From Stichopus chloronotus (lineage: Eukaryota > Echinodermata > Holothuroidea > Aspidochirotida > Stichopodidae), in NCBI GenBank assembly GCA_021234535.1, contig CM037843.1, forward strand, positions 34,535,200 to 34,599,199: 64,000 nucleotides of DNA, written 5' to 3'. The translations under genes and the position numbers were made by a program. Shown one piece after another: positions 46,901-61,900 of the stretch (position 1 is its first letter; each line of letters opens with the position of its first letter). The notes beneath the pieces were generated by a model, which was not told the origin of the DNA, did not search any database, and saw nothing but the letters and a program-made list of their open reading frames with translations.

Positions 46901-49900
46901 CCAGCGTCATCATTGTCTTTCATAACGAGGGATGGTCTACCTTACTTCGGACAGTTCACAGCGTCTTCAACAGGTCCCCGCCACACCTTCTCAAGGAGAT
47001 CATCCTGGTAGACGATTTCAGTACTAAAGGTTTGTTGTCACTGTTTTCCAAATTCATCTCCAATTCCCATATAGCCTTCAGGTAGCACACTCCCTTTCAA
47101 CTGCCTAGCTTTCTAAAATAAATCATTTTCTCTGTCCTGCTAGAGGCACCTTTGGTTTTGCACATCATTGTAAATGTGTTTTTACATCATCATCTAGTTA
47201 TAAAAAATTTGTAGACATTTTCCTCCTTGAATGACATTGTAAACTCTGATTTCTTCTCCAAGTGTAGAGAAACATATCATCTCAAATTTGCTGCAATTGC
47301 TCCCATTTCAAACCACTGGGCAGTGTCTACTTAAGCTCTTCTGCTTCGATATTCAGCTCATAAAATATCCAATTCATTTTAAGTTTTTCCAGAGTCCAAT
47401 AATGTGCATTTTGTTGAGAGAGTTCACTCAATGGATGAGTATGATGATCTATTTGCGGTAAGTTAACATCAGTGAAGAGTGCTAAGTAGTTCTCCTTTTA
47501 AAAATAAAAAAGGACTTGTGTCAGTGAATCTGTGCCATTGAAGATGCAGTATTGATAGGGATCAAGCTTGTTGATATTGGAACCTATTTAATCTGTTAAA
47601 GACACCAAACAGTGGCATAGTGGCAGTGTCTTCTTAATGATCTGTTCACGTATGAAAGAGTCTGGAATTCAGTCTTATATCAAGAAATTAACAGAAAAAA
47701 GGAAAAAAATTACACATGTGTCCATATTTCAACTTTGCCAAAGATTAGAGCAATGCAGCCATAAAGCCTGTACCAGTAAGTGTGTGCCATTTTAGGAAAC
47801 CGAAATTAATTTCTGCTCTCAGCATTTAGTCCTTGTGTGTGGTTATGTCTTTGGAAGGATAAAAGCTGCTGAATAGTTATGCAGATCATATACGGTAATT
47901 TAGGCTGTTAGCACATGGTGGTAGTTGAACTTCGGAGTTGTTCTCACCATTTAAGTCCACACATTTGTCCATGTATCATTTGAACAATACTTTAAGGAGG
48001 TTAGTATGCCTGTTCACAGGACAAGTAACGTATAAAGATGTTAACCTTTTTATCGCAAAAGCAGAAAAACTACAGTGAAGTGATGACATAAGTAAATTCC
48101 ATGAAAAGCAATCAATGAAAAATTGCCACTATTATTGCTCAAATATTACTATTTACTCTATGCTTCATTTGCCTTTTAAATTAGTATGGCTGCTGGTGAG
48201 TTTTTTGAGTGTCAACATTTCAATTTGCAATCTTAGTGTTGCATTCCCATTCCCTTCTCATGCTGTCAGCAGGCAACTCAGATGTGTGTAAAAGTTGCGC
48301 TGCATTTCTGGAGTATTCAAAACAGTGCTGCAAGCTGTAAGCCCTCTCTCTGTATCATTTTCGTAACACTGATTACGGTGATGACACCAAGAACGCCCTA
48401 CTCGCATTTCTTTTTGATGGAAATTTTCGCTGTCTTGTAAATTAAATATGAAGTTGGTTAGTCGGTATTCGGCAGCAGTGCACACTTTGTGTGGACTATT
48501 TTCTTTTTTCAATTTCCTGCAAGTTAATTGGATTTACAGATAGGGACATAAAGTTCTCATTTTTCTAAGTGAGCATATGCATCATTGCCTCCGTGGCTAG
48601 TGGACCATGACTGCCTGTTGGTGCGGTGATAATTTACAGGATCATCCTAGGGAGGAGAAAGCCTTGAGGAGGTGGATACTCCTTAATTGTGGGAAGGCAT
48701 AAGGTTTTGCTTTAGTGCAATCATTGTGTGACTTTTGTAAAAAAACTACCTGAATTTGCCTAGTAAGAATGTTCCCATAAATAAGTAAACTTTCTATTCA
48801 GCATTCACTTTTCCCTTTTGCTTTCACAACATTTCAGTGATTCATTGTTTAGTAAGACTTGGTATTCTTGATGCCCCAAAAGCGGTTAAAATTGCAAAAC
48901 GGCTGCATTAAACTTACTGCTCATTATTCAAAATCACAAGGGTTGACGATAACCTAGCATCCTGAAAACTTGAAGGTGGGGGGGACAGCGGAGGGTCTGT
49001 ATGCAACCATAGTTGTATAAAGGTTACTGCATCTTGGTAAAGCTTGTCACAAATGAAAAGAAAATTGCAACAAAAAAAATAGAGAATCCCTGAGAAACCA
49101 TTTTGGTCATAGATGTCCATTTGCAGACATTAAGCATATCCTGGACCTCTTGGATTTTCAGCACAACTTTCAAATATACATATAGTTAGACATTGAACTT
49201 TTAAACCAACTTATCCCTCAAATGTTGATATGGATTATCTGTTTGTCAAAAGTTTGTTTTATTTTCCAAATGATGGTACAGGTTGGTAAGGTTTTCATCG
49301 GATAATGACAGCCTGTGAGCTGCTGCCATTTCGAGAAACAGCTGACATGTCAAGAATATGTTGCGTTAGGAATCGTTGAGGTACAGGGGCAAATCTCAAA
49401 GGTTCTTGAGGCAATCCAGTGGAAAATGTCTACAAGATGAAGTGGTTTGTTTATAAGTATGACCTCTCTGATTACTTGTTCCGCTTGTCCTCTCGAGAGG
49501 TAGTTTACAGTTGTCCTCATTGACCTTGGAATTCTTTTTTTAGTAAAAATGTCTAGTAAGGAAATACCGTAGCACCTCTCAGACTTCAAAAACATCCAAA
49601 TCTCTTTTCGGATTGATACTCGATGGACTTAAATGTCAGAGGTGTTCTCTCCAACAGTAACTTGAAACGTGGCGTCGAGAGATTTTCCATATCAGACGTG
49701 TCAGCAAGCCGCAATCAAGTTTGAAGTCTGCGATTATTGTATGTGATAAACTGGGGAATGTTGTGTCAGCTTGTAATTATCTTATTCTTATATGCTGTAT
49801 GTAGGGAGGAGATATTGTTCCTGTTAATGGTTCAAATCACCAAAAATGACACTTAAATGGTAGCCCACATTTAATATACCCCTTGTGGAATTCAACTGAA

Positions 49901-52900
49901 ACTGGGTGGGGCAGTGGGACTTTTCATGGGTTACCTCATGGAGTCACAGGTCATGAAAAGAAAATAAAGCACATTTTTAGCATTATCTGTATGTGTGAAT
50001 AATGTAGAGTTACAAAACTATCATATGTAAAGTGGACAGAAAGATTTCTTTGAAGCATTGATTATTTCACAACGTCAGATTGGAAAAATTGCTCTGAAAA
50101 AGTGTGACATGATCTCCTAGATGGTGAATCAGTTAAAGTTGAAACTTGGAAGGGAAACTGAATCATGGACAGCACACTCTTCAGGTAGTACAGTATAACA
50201 AAACGAGCAGAGTGTGTCTGGATCTCAGCTGTTTGAAGTGCACTCCATTTGTGGGAACACTGTTCACGCAGACACGATTTCTAGACACGCATGTACATAT
50301 GCAGGAATTTGTGCCTTTCTCCGCATACGCGGTGACCGCAGTACATCACTGAATGAAACAACATTCAGCAGCACAAACCGAACAATCTGAATCATTGATT
50401 CGTATACTTTGAGCACGTTGGGAGTACATGAAATGATGAGTAGTGACAATCGAATGACGATGCAAAAGCATAGGGATGAGATCTGCAACTCTATCGATTG
50501 CCTTCTTGATTGTACTTGTAATCGTTACTTCAGGAGAGATTTTAAGTTTAGGTTTAAGGTTGTTGTTCATTTCCATGCATGTACAGGTATGTTCATTTAA
50601 TGTGATATCATCTATGCACTTGGCTCCTTGTTCGCCTTTCCCTTCCCCTGAAACCCACTCACACTCTACCAAATGCGTGCTGTGGTTTGCAAAATTTAGC
50701 ACCCTCTCTCTCTGTCATTTCCAGATCTCCTTTCCTCACTCTACTATTTAGTGACTCCAGAATGTTGTTTTTCTTTTAATGCTTTTAAAATTTACTCTAA
50801 GGACACTGGATTTTTTTGAAGATGTGTATCGTGAAACCAACTTACAGTAGGATCTATGTTCTAATTTGAGTGCTCGAGTAAATGTCTGAAGTTGGATTTG
50901 TTTGAACGTATGCATGATAACAACTAAATCAAATGACATTTCAATGCTCGTCAGTCACAAAATTGCAGTATCTGTTAAGCCAACTTGGCTTTGTTCAAAG
51001 TTGAAACATTGTGAGTGTGGTGATGACAGCACTGTACTTGTTAGATGTGTGCTACTCTTATGCAGCAATGGATATTACAACCCTGGGTAGAGTTCTGCCA
51101 CATGATGCTCATACACACTAATAGGCCTACCCACACATGAGATGCATACCCAATGTCAATATTCTCAACAAATTGCTAAATCTTTGCCCACTCCATCGTG
51201 CGGAGACATCTCCAAGCAGCACGGGAGCATCTCAACTCTCATATTTAATTTCACCAAGTTTCAACCATCATTTCCATTTCTCTGTGACAGGGTACTGAGC
51301 AGTCATAAATGATATAGGTGCTGCTACTGCTAGATGACATGGATAAGGTGAAAATGGTCAGAATCTTAAACCTCATACCTACATTTTGCCGTTGATCTAA
51401 AGATGAATGAAACTGTTTGGACATCGCCCTAGATAGATCTACTTCAGAATAAAGTTCAGGCTTTGGTTGTCATAGCTGTGAATCCAGATAGTGTCGTTTA
51501 TTTGTCAAAAGTGCTAGCTAGCCTAACCAAATTTGATCTGTTTGGATAGAAAATGTACGTAATGAGAAGAGCCCAGATGTTAATCAATGAAATCAATAAG
51601 ACAGACGCTAGAGTATCACCAGTTCACACAAAATTATTTCCGTACTGATATTTCTTACTGTGATATGTCACATAAATTACACGTTTTACAGAAATTCATG
51701 ATGATTGAAGCGACACCTGATTTTGCACTTCTTATTTATGGTGCGTTTGTTTAAAGTGCTTTCATGTTTGTAAACTGTTTATTTCCTAAAGTTAGTTTCC
51801 TTTCATCAGTGCTTTCACTGCTCTGTTACGTGGCTTTAATGGTGTGGTGTTCTCCCAGTTGCTGCTCACTGTAGACTTTCTGACAGGCTTCCCTAACTCT
51901 AAACCCCACATTGCAATATTGAGGGACAGCTGCTGTCAACAGCACAGTGGACGTGCCTGCTTTAAGAAAATGATTTCGAAGTCATGGGTAGAACTTTTGT
52001 TAGAAAGGCTTTAATGAAGCTCTCTGCAACATGGATGAATGAAATGTCATGAACTCCTGTAGTATTAATGGATGAAATTTCATGCAAGTTTTTCTGAAAT
52101 TGAATATGAAAAATCCCATAGAGATTTATATATTTTTTCAAGCAACTGTTCGCTTTAATTCAGTGCCAATTTTAGTCAGTCTAGTGGAAACCTTAATCCA
52201 TGGTTTTATGTCAACACTAGTTGCCTCACTAATGAGTTGGTGAAGCTGCCAAATTTCTCGCACCTCCAAAGTTCCAACAAGAAATGTGTAATGGTGGTAG
52301 ATATCCTAACTTATCCTTTCAGTGCCCACATTCATGTAGTGTATGTAGATGGGCATAGGCAACATGGAATGTGGCTACAAACATGATATTTTGACTTCCG
52401 AAAAAAAAAATGGGGATTGAACACGAAACCTATAAATGAAGATGTACTTTGACAGGTATATAAAGTGTATGTTGTATGACTGTTTAGACTGTACAATCAA
52501 AGTTACGCTCATACTAACCTTTTGGGACTTAAGTGTGGGCAAAAACAACATGCTTGACCCAGTTAAATAGGGTGCAGCTCAGGCTGGCTGGTTGCTATTT
52601 TTAAAAGATGAATTTTTTAGGACTGCTTGAAGTTTGGCAGTGCTTAAAGTGAGCTATGTACATTAAATAGAAGTTTTCAGCACTGGAGTCATTTTTTTTT
52701 TTTTAACAAAATTCCCTCAAAGAGTTATTCCATTGAAATCACAGTTTTCTAAAGTGAGCTGATCCCATTTTGAAATATGTTTTTCGTCAACGTTTCACCT
52801 GTTAAGTCAATTGATGGGAGAGGGATGGGGGGGGAAGCAGTGCTCATAGGTTTTATTTGGATAGTTTGAACTTCGAACATCCCTGTGCTGTTTTGTTTGA

Positions 52901-55900
52901 CATATTTTGTCACATTTTGGACTTTCTAATATTTTGCTTCATACCGTTACAAAAATTTGGAGATAGTTACATCACACGGAATGTTTGTGGAACACATAGT
53001 ACCCATTGAAATGTTTTCCCCCGTCATTACACAGATCATCTTCAAAAACCACTGGAAGATCACATCAACGATCCAACGTTTTTAGGGAAAGTTAAGGTTT
53101 ATCGAAACTCAAAAAGGGAAGGCCTGATCAGGACACGCATCATCGGTGCCCGACACGCTACAGGAGAAGTACTCCTCTGGTTGGACGCTCACTGTGAGGC
53201 TGGTCTCAACTGGCTTCCACCGCTTCTTGCACCGATTGCTGCAAATAGGTAAACTTTCAATTATTTTTTTCTCCATTCATACTTGCTTTCCTCTCCTACT
53301 CTCACTGCAAAATTTTCATTTTCTTTTCCATCTCTGCCTTGTTAGTTCGCTTTCCCTGTCTAGAGCCATTAATCAAGGTAGATATTGGATTGTCCTTTTA
53401 CATACCTGACCTGTTTGGGTATATCACCTCCTCATCTAATCTACCAGGGGGGTGGTAGGTGTATTGAGCATTACTGCTTTGCTTTGCAAATGTGTCATAT
53501 TTCATGCCAGCAAAATGCATTGTTAATGGTACTGTACCTTTCTGTATCCTACATATTATTGTTTGTACAGAAACCAGGGACTACTGATCCAGAACGTTTG
53601 TCTAGGGGTGCACTAGATCATGTGTCATCTGAGAGTGTCTTCTCTCTGGAGAATTTACATCAAAGCAGTTTCCCTCAATATGGTGTACAAGTTTATATAC
53701 AAAAACTGTGAAGAAAAAAAAAAGAGCATCAGTGAGCTGTCTGTGATAGAGTATTAAAGACACAATTGATTAATTTGTGGAATTTTTGGGGGTAACTATG
53801 GCACACCCCTCCTCACTGGATCTGCCACTAAGAAACATTCACATACTTTCAGTTAGATCAGATACTGTGGCAACTGTGCCTCTTTGTCTTATTCAGATAA
53901 TGAGACTGTATTCTATCCTACCCCTTGACTGTAGGTCTTTGCTGATGTTTACTGTACCCACCAAGAGTGTAAATTCTCAAAGAAACTTACCTCCATGCAG
54001 AGAAGCCTATTCTACTTTGCAAATGTTGCATAACATTGCCACAGTCTTGTTGTAACTGAGTTGTATGGCTCTTCATTTAACTGATCTTAATTGTCTTCTA
54101 CATGATACACACTTGTGAGAGTGACCAGCAGACTGTGGTATAGCTGCATAGTTAATTTGTACCCGGTTATCTTTTAGTGGAAAGAACATCACAATTTGGT
54201 TTTTGCTGATCATGTAAGGCCCATTATACCCATAACAACAGATGCTAATTCTGCAAGAATATTTACATGCCACTACTGGGTTAGATCCTTTGTACACGGT
54301 AGTGCGAGGGGTAAACAAGTAAGAAACCTCTGCCATATTGTCACTGCTGCAAGCACAAAGGAGGGGGGGGGGGAGGAACTATGATACATCAAACATGATG
54401 GAAGTCTGTTTGTACGCCAGGATTTCAATCCCAAAAATAAATGTTTGAATGTTTACCACTTTCAGCTTAAGCACATTCCTACATCCTCCCACTTGTGCAA
54501 GCAAATTAAGGAAGTTGTGAGCACTCGTTGTTGCCTTTGATACTCACTGCATGCATAAGAGATAAGTACAAAGCTTTAAAGGTAAATGAAAAACCCGAAA
54601 CTTTGAGTCGCTTGTTAATCAGTTAAAGTTCATTTCACTGTCGCTCAGCTGCAGCAGTGAAACAAATTATGCACATACGATCAGACGGAAACTGATGCTT
54701 CAGTCAAACATTATCAACAACGTTCTGAGTACTTCTTTGATTACATTTGAAGTCAAAGGTCTTTACTGTCCCAAACATGATGCAAGATTTCTAAGCAAGG
54801 TTTTTCTTTCAGACAGATTATTTTCCTCTGCTGTCTTTTTTTTTCATCACTTACATTTTGTTTTTTAAGTGTCTGAAATGGTCATTCTAGAGCCAAAGAT
54901 TGAAAAGTGAGAAATGCTGGGAAATAACTTTCAGAAGAAATGTCCAATCATCCTTGCCAAAATTTGAGAGGCACTGCGGCCTTTTAGTTAAAGAGAGTCG
55001 TGTACAATTTGCATTCATGTGTGTGTGTGTGTTGTAGTTCTGTCTTTTCACCTCAAGGAAAGGGCACTAGTATTTGCTACATAGTTTTATAGCATGGCAC
55101 CTGTAAAGATTGACATTAGAGGAATGGATTTAAAGGGAAATAAGGCATTTGTTTCACAGGAAACATCCATACTTTTAAAAGCAATGTTCGTGGATGCAGA
55201 ATGATAGATTATTCAAAGTAAGGAAGGACAGTGGCCTTCTTTTCAAGAAATAAGTTTCTCACCGATAGAAACTCAGTTACTTGTTGCTCAACACTAATTT
55301 GTTCACCCAAACTTTTCAAAATTCAAATGATGCATCTTCCGTTACTCATCACATGCATAATGTTTTGAGGACATGACACTTTGGCAGATGTTCATTGATG
55401 AGACTGAATGGTTTAACAATGATTAACGCTATTTCTTTTGTACGTCATGTTGGTGTATTCTAAAAGCCCTATTTCCCTTTAAGAGAGATTAACAGTAGAG
55501 AAATGAATTTAATACAGAAGTTCATCATGACTGGATCTCAAATTGTTGTGTGGAATTGCAAACTATAATGTACAATCATGGCTAATAAACCTGAACCATT
55601 GATAGAAAGAACAAAAAATGAGTGAGATGTTTAACTACGTTCTTTGATTTCTTACTTGAAACCAGCTGGTGACTAATCCTGGTGTGATCCCTTTAACACA
55701 CTAGTAGTGGTGTAACGTATGAGCCAACCGTTGATGCTCACGTATAATTGTAATGTGAACGTAGCATTTGTAGGCTCCATTTGATGTACTACACATTTGT
55801 ATGTATCTCCCATTGCCATCGGCAAATGTAGCAGCTTCTCATAACCAGATAACTTATTTTACGTAAGTCTGAAATGTATCATTTCCAAAACTTTAAGCCC

Positions 55901-58900
55901 ACCCATTTCCTTCATATCTACGAAAGTGTTCTCATCTTCTCCCGACCAATAAAGTGTTCATTAAACTGAGATGTATATATTTATGTTATATGTTCAAGAA
56001 GACCGCCCATGCACACTGATTTAATAATTATTGAAATCTGGAGGGAGGCCCTCAGTGAAACAAGAATCCCTTTTTCTTGCTATATTTAGTGACCTTTCCC
56101 TCTTTGTTTCTAACTATCAGTGAAGTGCTATGCCCAAGCTGGCTGGCTGTCAGGCTGGCAGGCAGACTATAATTCATCCATGAATTCCCTCTCATAACCT
56201 ATCCCCAAGGTATGTTCACAAGAGGTGCCGAGGGTGGTTCTCACTTGATCTGCACTTCACATCATTGATTCCACAGTAGCTCCTACAATTGTACAGGTAG
56301 GCCTCTGCAGTATGTTCCTTGTGATTGAAAAAGTCTTAGCAGGGTTGAGCGATGAAAAATTGTTTCTGATCCATTTTGAAGAGGACTTAGTGATGGCAGC
56401 ATGGTTTGATTAATAGTATGCACTAGTCTATGTTGGGAGATCTGCAGGAGTTAGTTGCCGATTATGTGCTTTAGTTGAGACAAGGATAAAGTGTACAGTG
56501 TACATTATTCCAGTTCAGTACATTTTTTTTTCTTCAAACTGAGTCAACAAATGGTTTGAAACAGCTACGAGTCAATTAGGAGAACTGAAGAATGAAGATG
56601 TGTGAAGAAGACTTGCAATGTTTAATGGAAGTCAACCTGACTGCATAATGGGCCAATAGGAGTTGACGATTCTTTCTGTGTATGAATAAACATAAGTTAA
56701 TGATTATCTTCTTTAGAAAATGAAATTGCAAACTGCACCAGGGTCTATTATGTTACATTAGTGCTTACAAGTACTGGTTCTGCATTTGAAAGGATCACTG
56801 AACTGCTAGCACAATGTGGTTCAAAGTTCTCCTAAAATAGAACAATCTGTGATGAAAAATGAAAATGAGGACTGTGCAATCGTATCTCCTGAGACAAATA
56901 GCAATATGAAATTTACATGAAAGAAGAGTGATTTACAAGCACTGACACTGCTTTAGCTGTCACAAACTCTGATCACTGCCCTTCAATTGTAGTGTTGATT
57001 GTTACTTCAATGGTGTGACTAATTGTGACTGACTAATTGTGTCAGTGACAGATTTTGAAAGGTTCAAAAGCAATTTCTCATTTTCCGTATCTACTGCCAT
57101 GTCAATACCGATCTCAGCATACAGTATCTGTGTCTCAAGACGTGGTAAATCCCTTCTCTCGTTCTTGTTTTACATAGTTCATACATAATTAAGCACACCC
57201 ACCATGCACAGAGCCCATTAGTAACATATTAATAAATACTGCCCGCCACAAAAAAAAAGGTTTTCAGTATATCTATCATCATGGAGTGATATCTGTCTTG
57301 TTCATGTAACAGAATACTTTGTTTGATACCACATTGGCTGCCATCTTTGAAAATTTATTGAATTCTCAACACTACTGTAAAAGATGATCTTTCTGCGATT
57401 TTGACATGAACATGCCTTAGGACCTAGACGTTGTTCATGTTACTCCTGCAGTAAATCATATGTCTACACCACGTTCTGAGCATTTCATGTGACTGCCATA
57501 TCTTCTGTAATGTCAGTTCAGATTATCTCAGGAAAAAAATCAAGCGAAACTCAGGGAATTTAGCTTTCATTAAAAGCTGGGAACCCTAGGTATGCATACT
57601 TAGGTGTGTGAACATCCTTGCAGAGTATTACTGTATGAGTATATACCTACAATTTTTGATGGAAAAAGTGTTGGACTGCACATGATTTGTAATGCAATAG
57701 GTGATACAGCAAGTATTAGAAAGTGTTGATTTTGTTGGACTTGTTGATGATAAGTTAGTTCTTACCCAGATGCACTCTATCTTAAGTTTGAATGATGATA
57801 ATCTCTGCAAATACTTTGTGTTCTCAGCCAAAGGGGTATACATCATTGGTCATGGGTGTATAGAGGTTTTCCAGTGATGAAATGTTGCCCATGGAGAAGC
57901 AACTATCTGTCTTACCGGAGGGAAAAACAACATCTGCTCATACACATAACATACAGTGATTTTCTTGCTTCCGGAGTTGCCTACTTGTTTTCCCTCCGGT
58001 ATGGTAGTGTAACAATGTAATGTAACACATCCATACTTCAGGGGTCATCCTGAATAATAAATTAGCCCAGAGGTATCTAGCATGAATTTTGCCAGAGAGG
58101 GATAGGGGAGGATTTGCCCCCTCTTTCAAGAGGAAGGGGGATAAATCCCCACTTTATATTTTCATTAAAATGTAAATATTCAATTATCATGCTTTAATTG
58201 CTACTTAAGAAGAGGTTACTATGCAGCAATGTTTGAACTATATAAGTAAATTGCCATAAAACCCTTCAAATTGCATCTAACACATCAGCCTTGACACACG
58301 CTATTGTTCCCTGTAACTCACTTTTAACTTTCACCAAGGACATTATCAATTTGGAGTCATGTTTAGTAGTTATAAATCTCCCCTCCCCCCCATTTGAGTT
58401 TCTGGCTGAATCTATGCAGCCAGGTGTAAACAATTTTAATGTGATATCACTTGATAAACTTGGAATGAATTATTCTTATTATTGCACACACTGGTCTTGT
58501 TCTTTAAGTAAGTATTCGATCAACACCATACCACGTACCACATACCATGTCACATACCACATTCCCTGTCCATGGTTCACCCTTGCAAATTTAGTGTAGA
58601 AAAATAGATGGTTACCAAAAATGAAAAGGATATGATGAAAAAAAAAGAAATCAGTAGCAAACTCCTTGGTTTTCCATTTGTTAACTTGTTGGATTCTGCA
58701 TTTGATGTAGATTTTCAAGAAATGCCAAATATCTGTGACCCCCCAAAAAGACAGCCAGCCAGTGATTTTATCACCAAGTGCTAGCAATGTGCCATTTAAT
58801 CAAGGACTTGCTTTCAGAAAAACATCAATATGCACCAGTGGCAAAGCTAGCAGTTCCAGTCAGAGGAGGCAAAAATGGCTTTTAGGTGTGCTGTACAACA

Positions 58901-61900
58901 GAAATACCCACTGCAGCAGAACTGTAAGGGTTCCTACATAGAGATGGTTGCAATTTCAGTCACCATTTTGCATCCAACTGCGTGAACATTGTATGTAGGT
59001 GCATATAGGTTAGTCAAAGGGTGATACATGATCCCAACATTAATTCAGTGAAAACAAACATGTAACACGGCAATTATTTGGTTACCTTGTCACATGAAGG
59101 ATCAATAAGGTCATACAGTTTGAGGCAAAACTGGCATCAAATAACCAGAACTATCTAAGCAAAATGCCACCATCGGTGGCATGGAGCGTACCAGAAAGTT
59201 TTGGAATTTTTAAACTCCCCAGATGGAAAGTGGCACTCTCTGGATATTATAAGCTGCATATTCAGTCTGGAAACAGAGATCTCATGTTTGCAATTTGTCA
59301 AATTAATGAGAGCAAAAATAAGTCTACAGTAAGTAAATGCTTTTACATACCAGATTGAGTTGGATGGAGTTGATGCAAGAATCATAAATGATGCATCTTC
59401 TTTCACATATTCTTGGAGCACTTGGTTGGGGATGACCATACCTTTAATATCACTTTTCTTTTTAGAAAGGAGGGTCACAGTGATTGTTTACAGGAGGTCC
59501 AGAGACTCAAAGTGCACTGTCATGAGTGTAGCTAGATTTGTTTTCTCACTGAGCCTGGTAAATGGATGCTGAGGGCATCAACGAGTCTGATGCAGTGTGA
59601 TATGGAAGTGCAGTGTGCCCCTGAGACATTGGTGCAGCCAGAATTTTTGATTAGCCATGAACTGAGAATCATTTGAAGACTATCTGAGAGGAGTGCCAGC
59701 ATCGTTTGGAGTGGAGTGTACCAGAAAAAAAAAAAAAAACATAAAAATCCCCCCTAGATTGCCGGAAATCACCCTTCCGGCTCAGCAAGAAAGCTCCAGA
59801 AAATGGTAGTGTCATCATTTGGTTGGATGAAAAATTTATCTCATTTTGGGAGTTTTCTGCTGAAGAAGTTTGATTAAATTTGCACACTTCATGAGGAATA
59901 CTGTACTTGTTTGAATTTGAAGACAGAAAAGGTGCAAAGCTACTATCATTTCCTAGATGCAGAGGGTGCTGAAGTATTCTAACTTTCATTTTCTTTACCT
60001 TCTCTTTCAATTTTTTTCTGAAAAGCTGAAAAGGATGCTGGTAATTCATTTGAGTTGGTCAGGAGGGGGAGACTGCCCACCCTGACCATATGGTAGCCCC
60101 ACCACTGATGTGTGCTCTAGATAAGAAGTTGAAAACCTTAGAGCCACTACTAGAGTATGTTTGTTACAGTTGTGACTTGTTCTAGCCACGGCAGGTCAGA
60201 ATCCACTGACTGTAGCCGTTACTGACACTTGCTTATCGGCATGAAGAGCAAATCACTAGACTAAACTCTTGAGTTCTTCGATTTTAACCAGTTTTTTTTC
60301 TCCCACACACTTTACATGCCTATTTAGGGCCTCTGTTTGTTTGCCTTAGAGGCATGAAGGCACTATATAAGTGCCATTGTAACTACACAAACTTTAGTTC
60401 TCTATAATTCTCACTAATATTTCCACAAATGTTTCACTGTAAGTTTCACGGTAAGTTTCTCAATATTTCACGATCATTTTTTATATTAACCACTCTACCA
60501 AGTTTTTTGATGTATTGATTTTCCTTCAATGGAATGTTCATTCAAACCAAATAGAATCAGTTATCTGTTTTGGTTACGTAACTGACTTACTGTGATGGCT
60601 TATTGGATGACACAAAATCTTGTGGAATATTCACATGTGCACACTTACCAAAAATTCATCTTCAAACACAAAGATAGGGTCAATTCCTGACATGAAATAG
60701 CTCAAAAATAGAAAAAAAAAAGATTGCAAATTTTACCATCTCAGCATGTTCTATTTTAGAAAAAAGTCCTAGTTGTGTAGACCATTGATTATCATTGGAA
60801 GTATAGCATTTACTCTTCTTAAACTGGCAATGACTTTGGATTGGAGTATTAGATTTATGCATCAATTAAATCATCCAATAGCCAGCATTGGTTGACAAGT
60901 TTTCCTCTTGATTTCATGCAGGACTACCGCAGTCTGTCCCCTGGTCGATGTGATAGACAACCAGGATTATTCACTTCGTCCTCAAGGGACTGGTTCTTTT
61001 ACCAGGGGAGGATTTGATTGGAGTCTCTTCTGGAAGCACTTTCCCCTGCCAGAGTTTGAGAAGAAGAGGAGAAAAGAGCACACAGAACCATACAAGTATC
61101 GCTCTTTTATTCCTTGTTTCATCTTCTTATCGTATCGTAGATGCCGCCCCAGGATTTTGGGTGTGCACTTTTTTGGGATGAGGTATTGCTTTGTCTGTTT
61201 TTTCTAAATCAGTGTTTGGTGTTGGACCCCCACACAATCCCACAGAAAATCGATGACAGTGGATCGTGAGGTGCTCTGATGTCATCATAGAAAATGTTGT
61301 TCCAAATGTCTCGTCTGCTTTCGTATCATATCATCCCTGAGATAAAGGTACGCCAGTAAGAAAAGAAGATTTTCTTGATAAGTGATGCTGCAATTCAGAC
61401 CAACTTGTGCCTCCATGTGTAACAGGAATACCTTCAGAAGTGCAGTGGAAGTATTAAGCAAGTTTGAATTGTCCATCCTATTCAAGTTTAAGTGATATTC
61501 AAGCACATTTTAGCTTCCTGCTGACATTTTTGTCATCATTTCCACTGACTATAGTGACCTGAAATTATTGTCATCTGAAGTGTGTGGCTTTGTGAAGTGT
61601 AGATACTTCTGCATCCTTTTCGTCAGTGTTGTAGTCAAGTCCGGGCAGTAAATTTTCCAACAAGATGCAAATTTTTGCTACATTTGTCTGCTAAATTGTG
61701 TTATCATTCTGTTGAAAGCTTGATTTTGGAAACTCTTCATTCGTTCTGAGAGCTGACAATGTGTTCTGTAGACTAGTCCCTGAATCAGCTTGTTGAGCCA
61801 ATAACCAGCCATAAAATTGATTAATGTCATATATGCATTTCTGTATGTGATTATTGTTAGTTCCGTAATGAAAAAATTATTTATTTAACCTTCTTTTTTT

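Larger units (their letters stand above)
53249..60921 (+). other. GALNT7-like intron 4
   Basis: A 7.7-kb intron. It contains a G11 run (54363-54373), a short ACATACCAC-type tandem (58525-58562), an inverted-repeat-bounded element (58833-60110), and a local CCCCTCTT/AAGAGG..GGGG hairpin near 58116-58140. No coding exon was recognised. Confidence 0.75.

Noticed and set aside
53146..53409. Frame overlapping GALNT7 exon 4
   Set aside because: Shadow frame of the real exon; the exon frame carries the LDAHCEAG motif.
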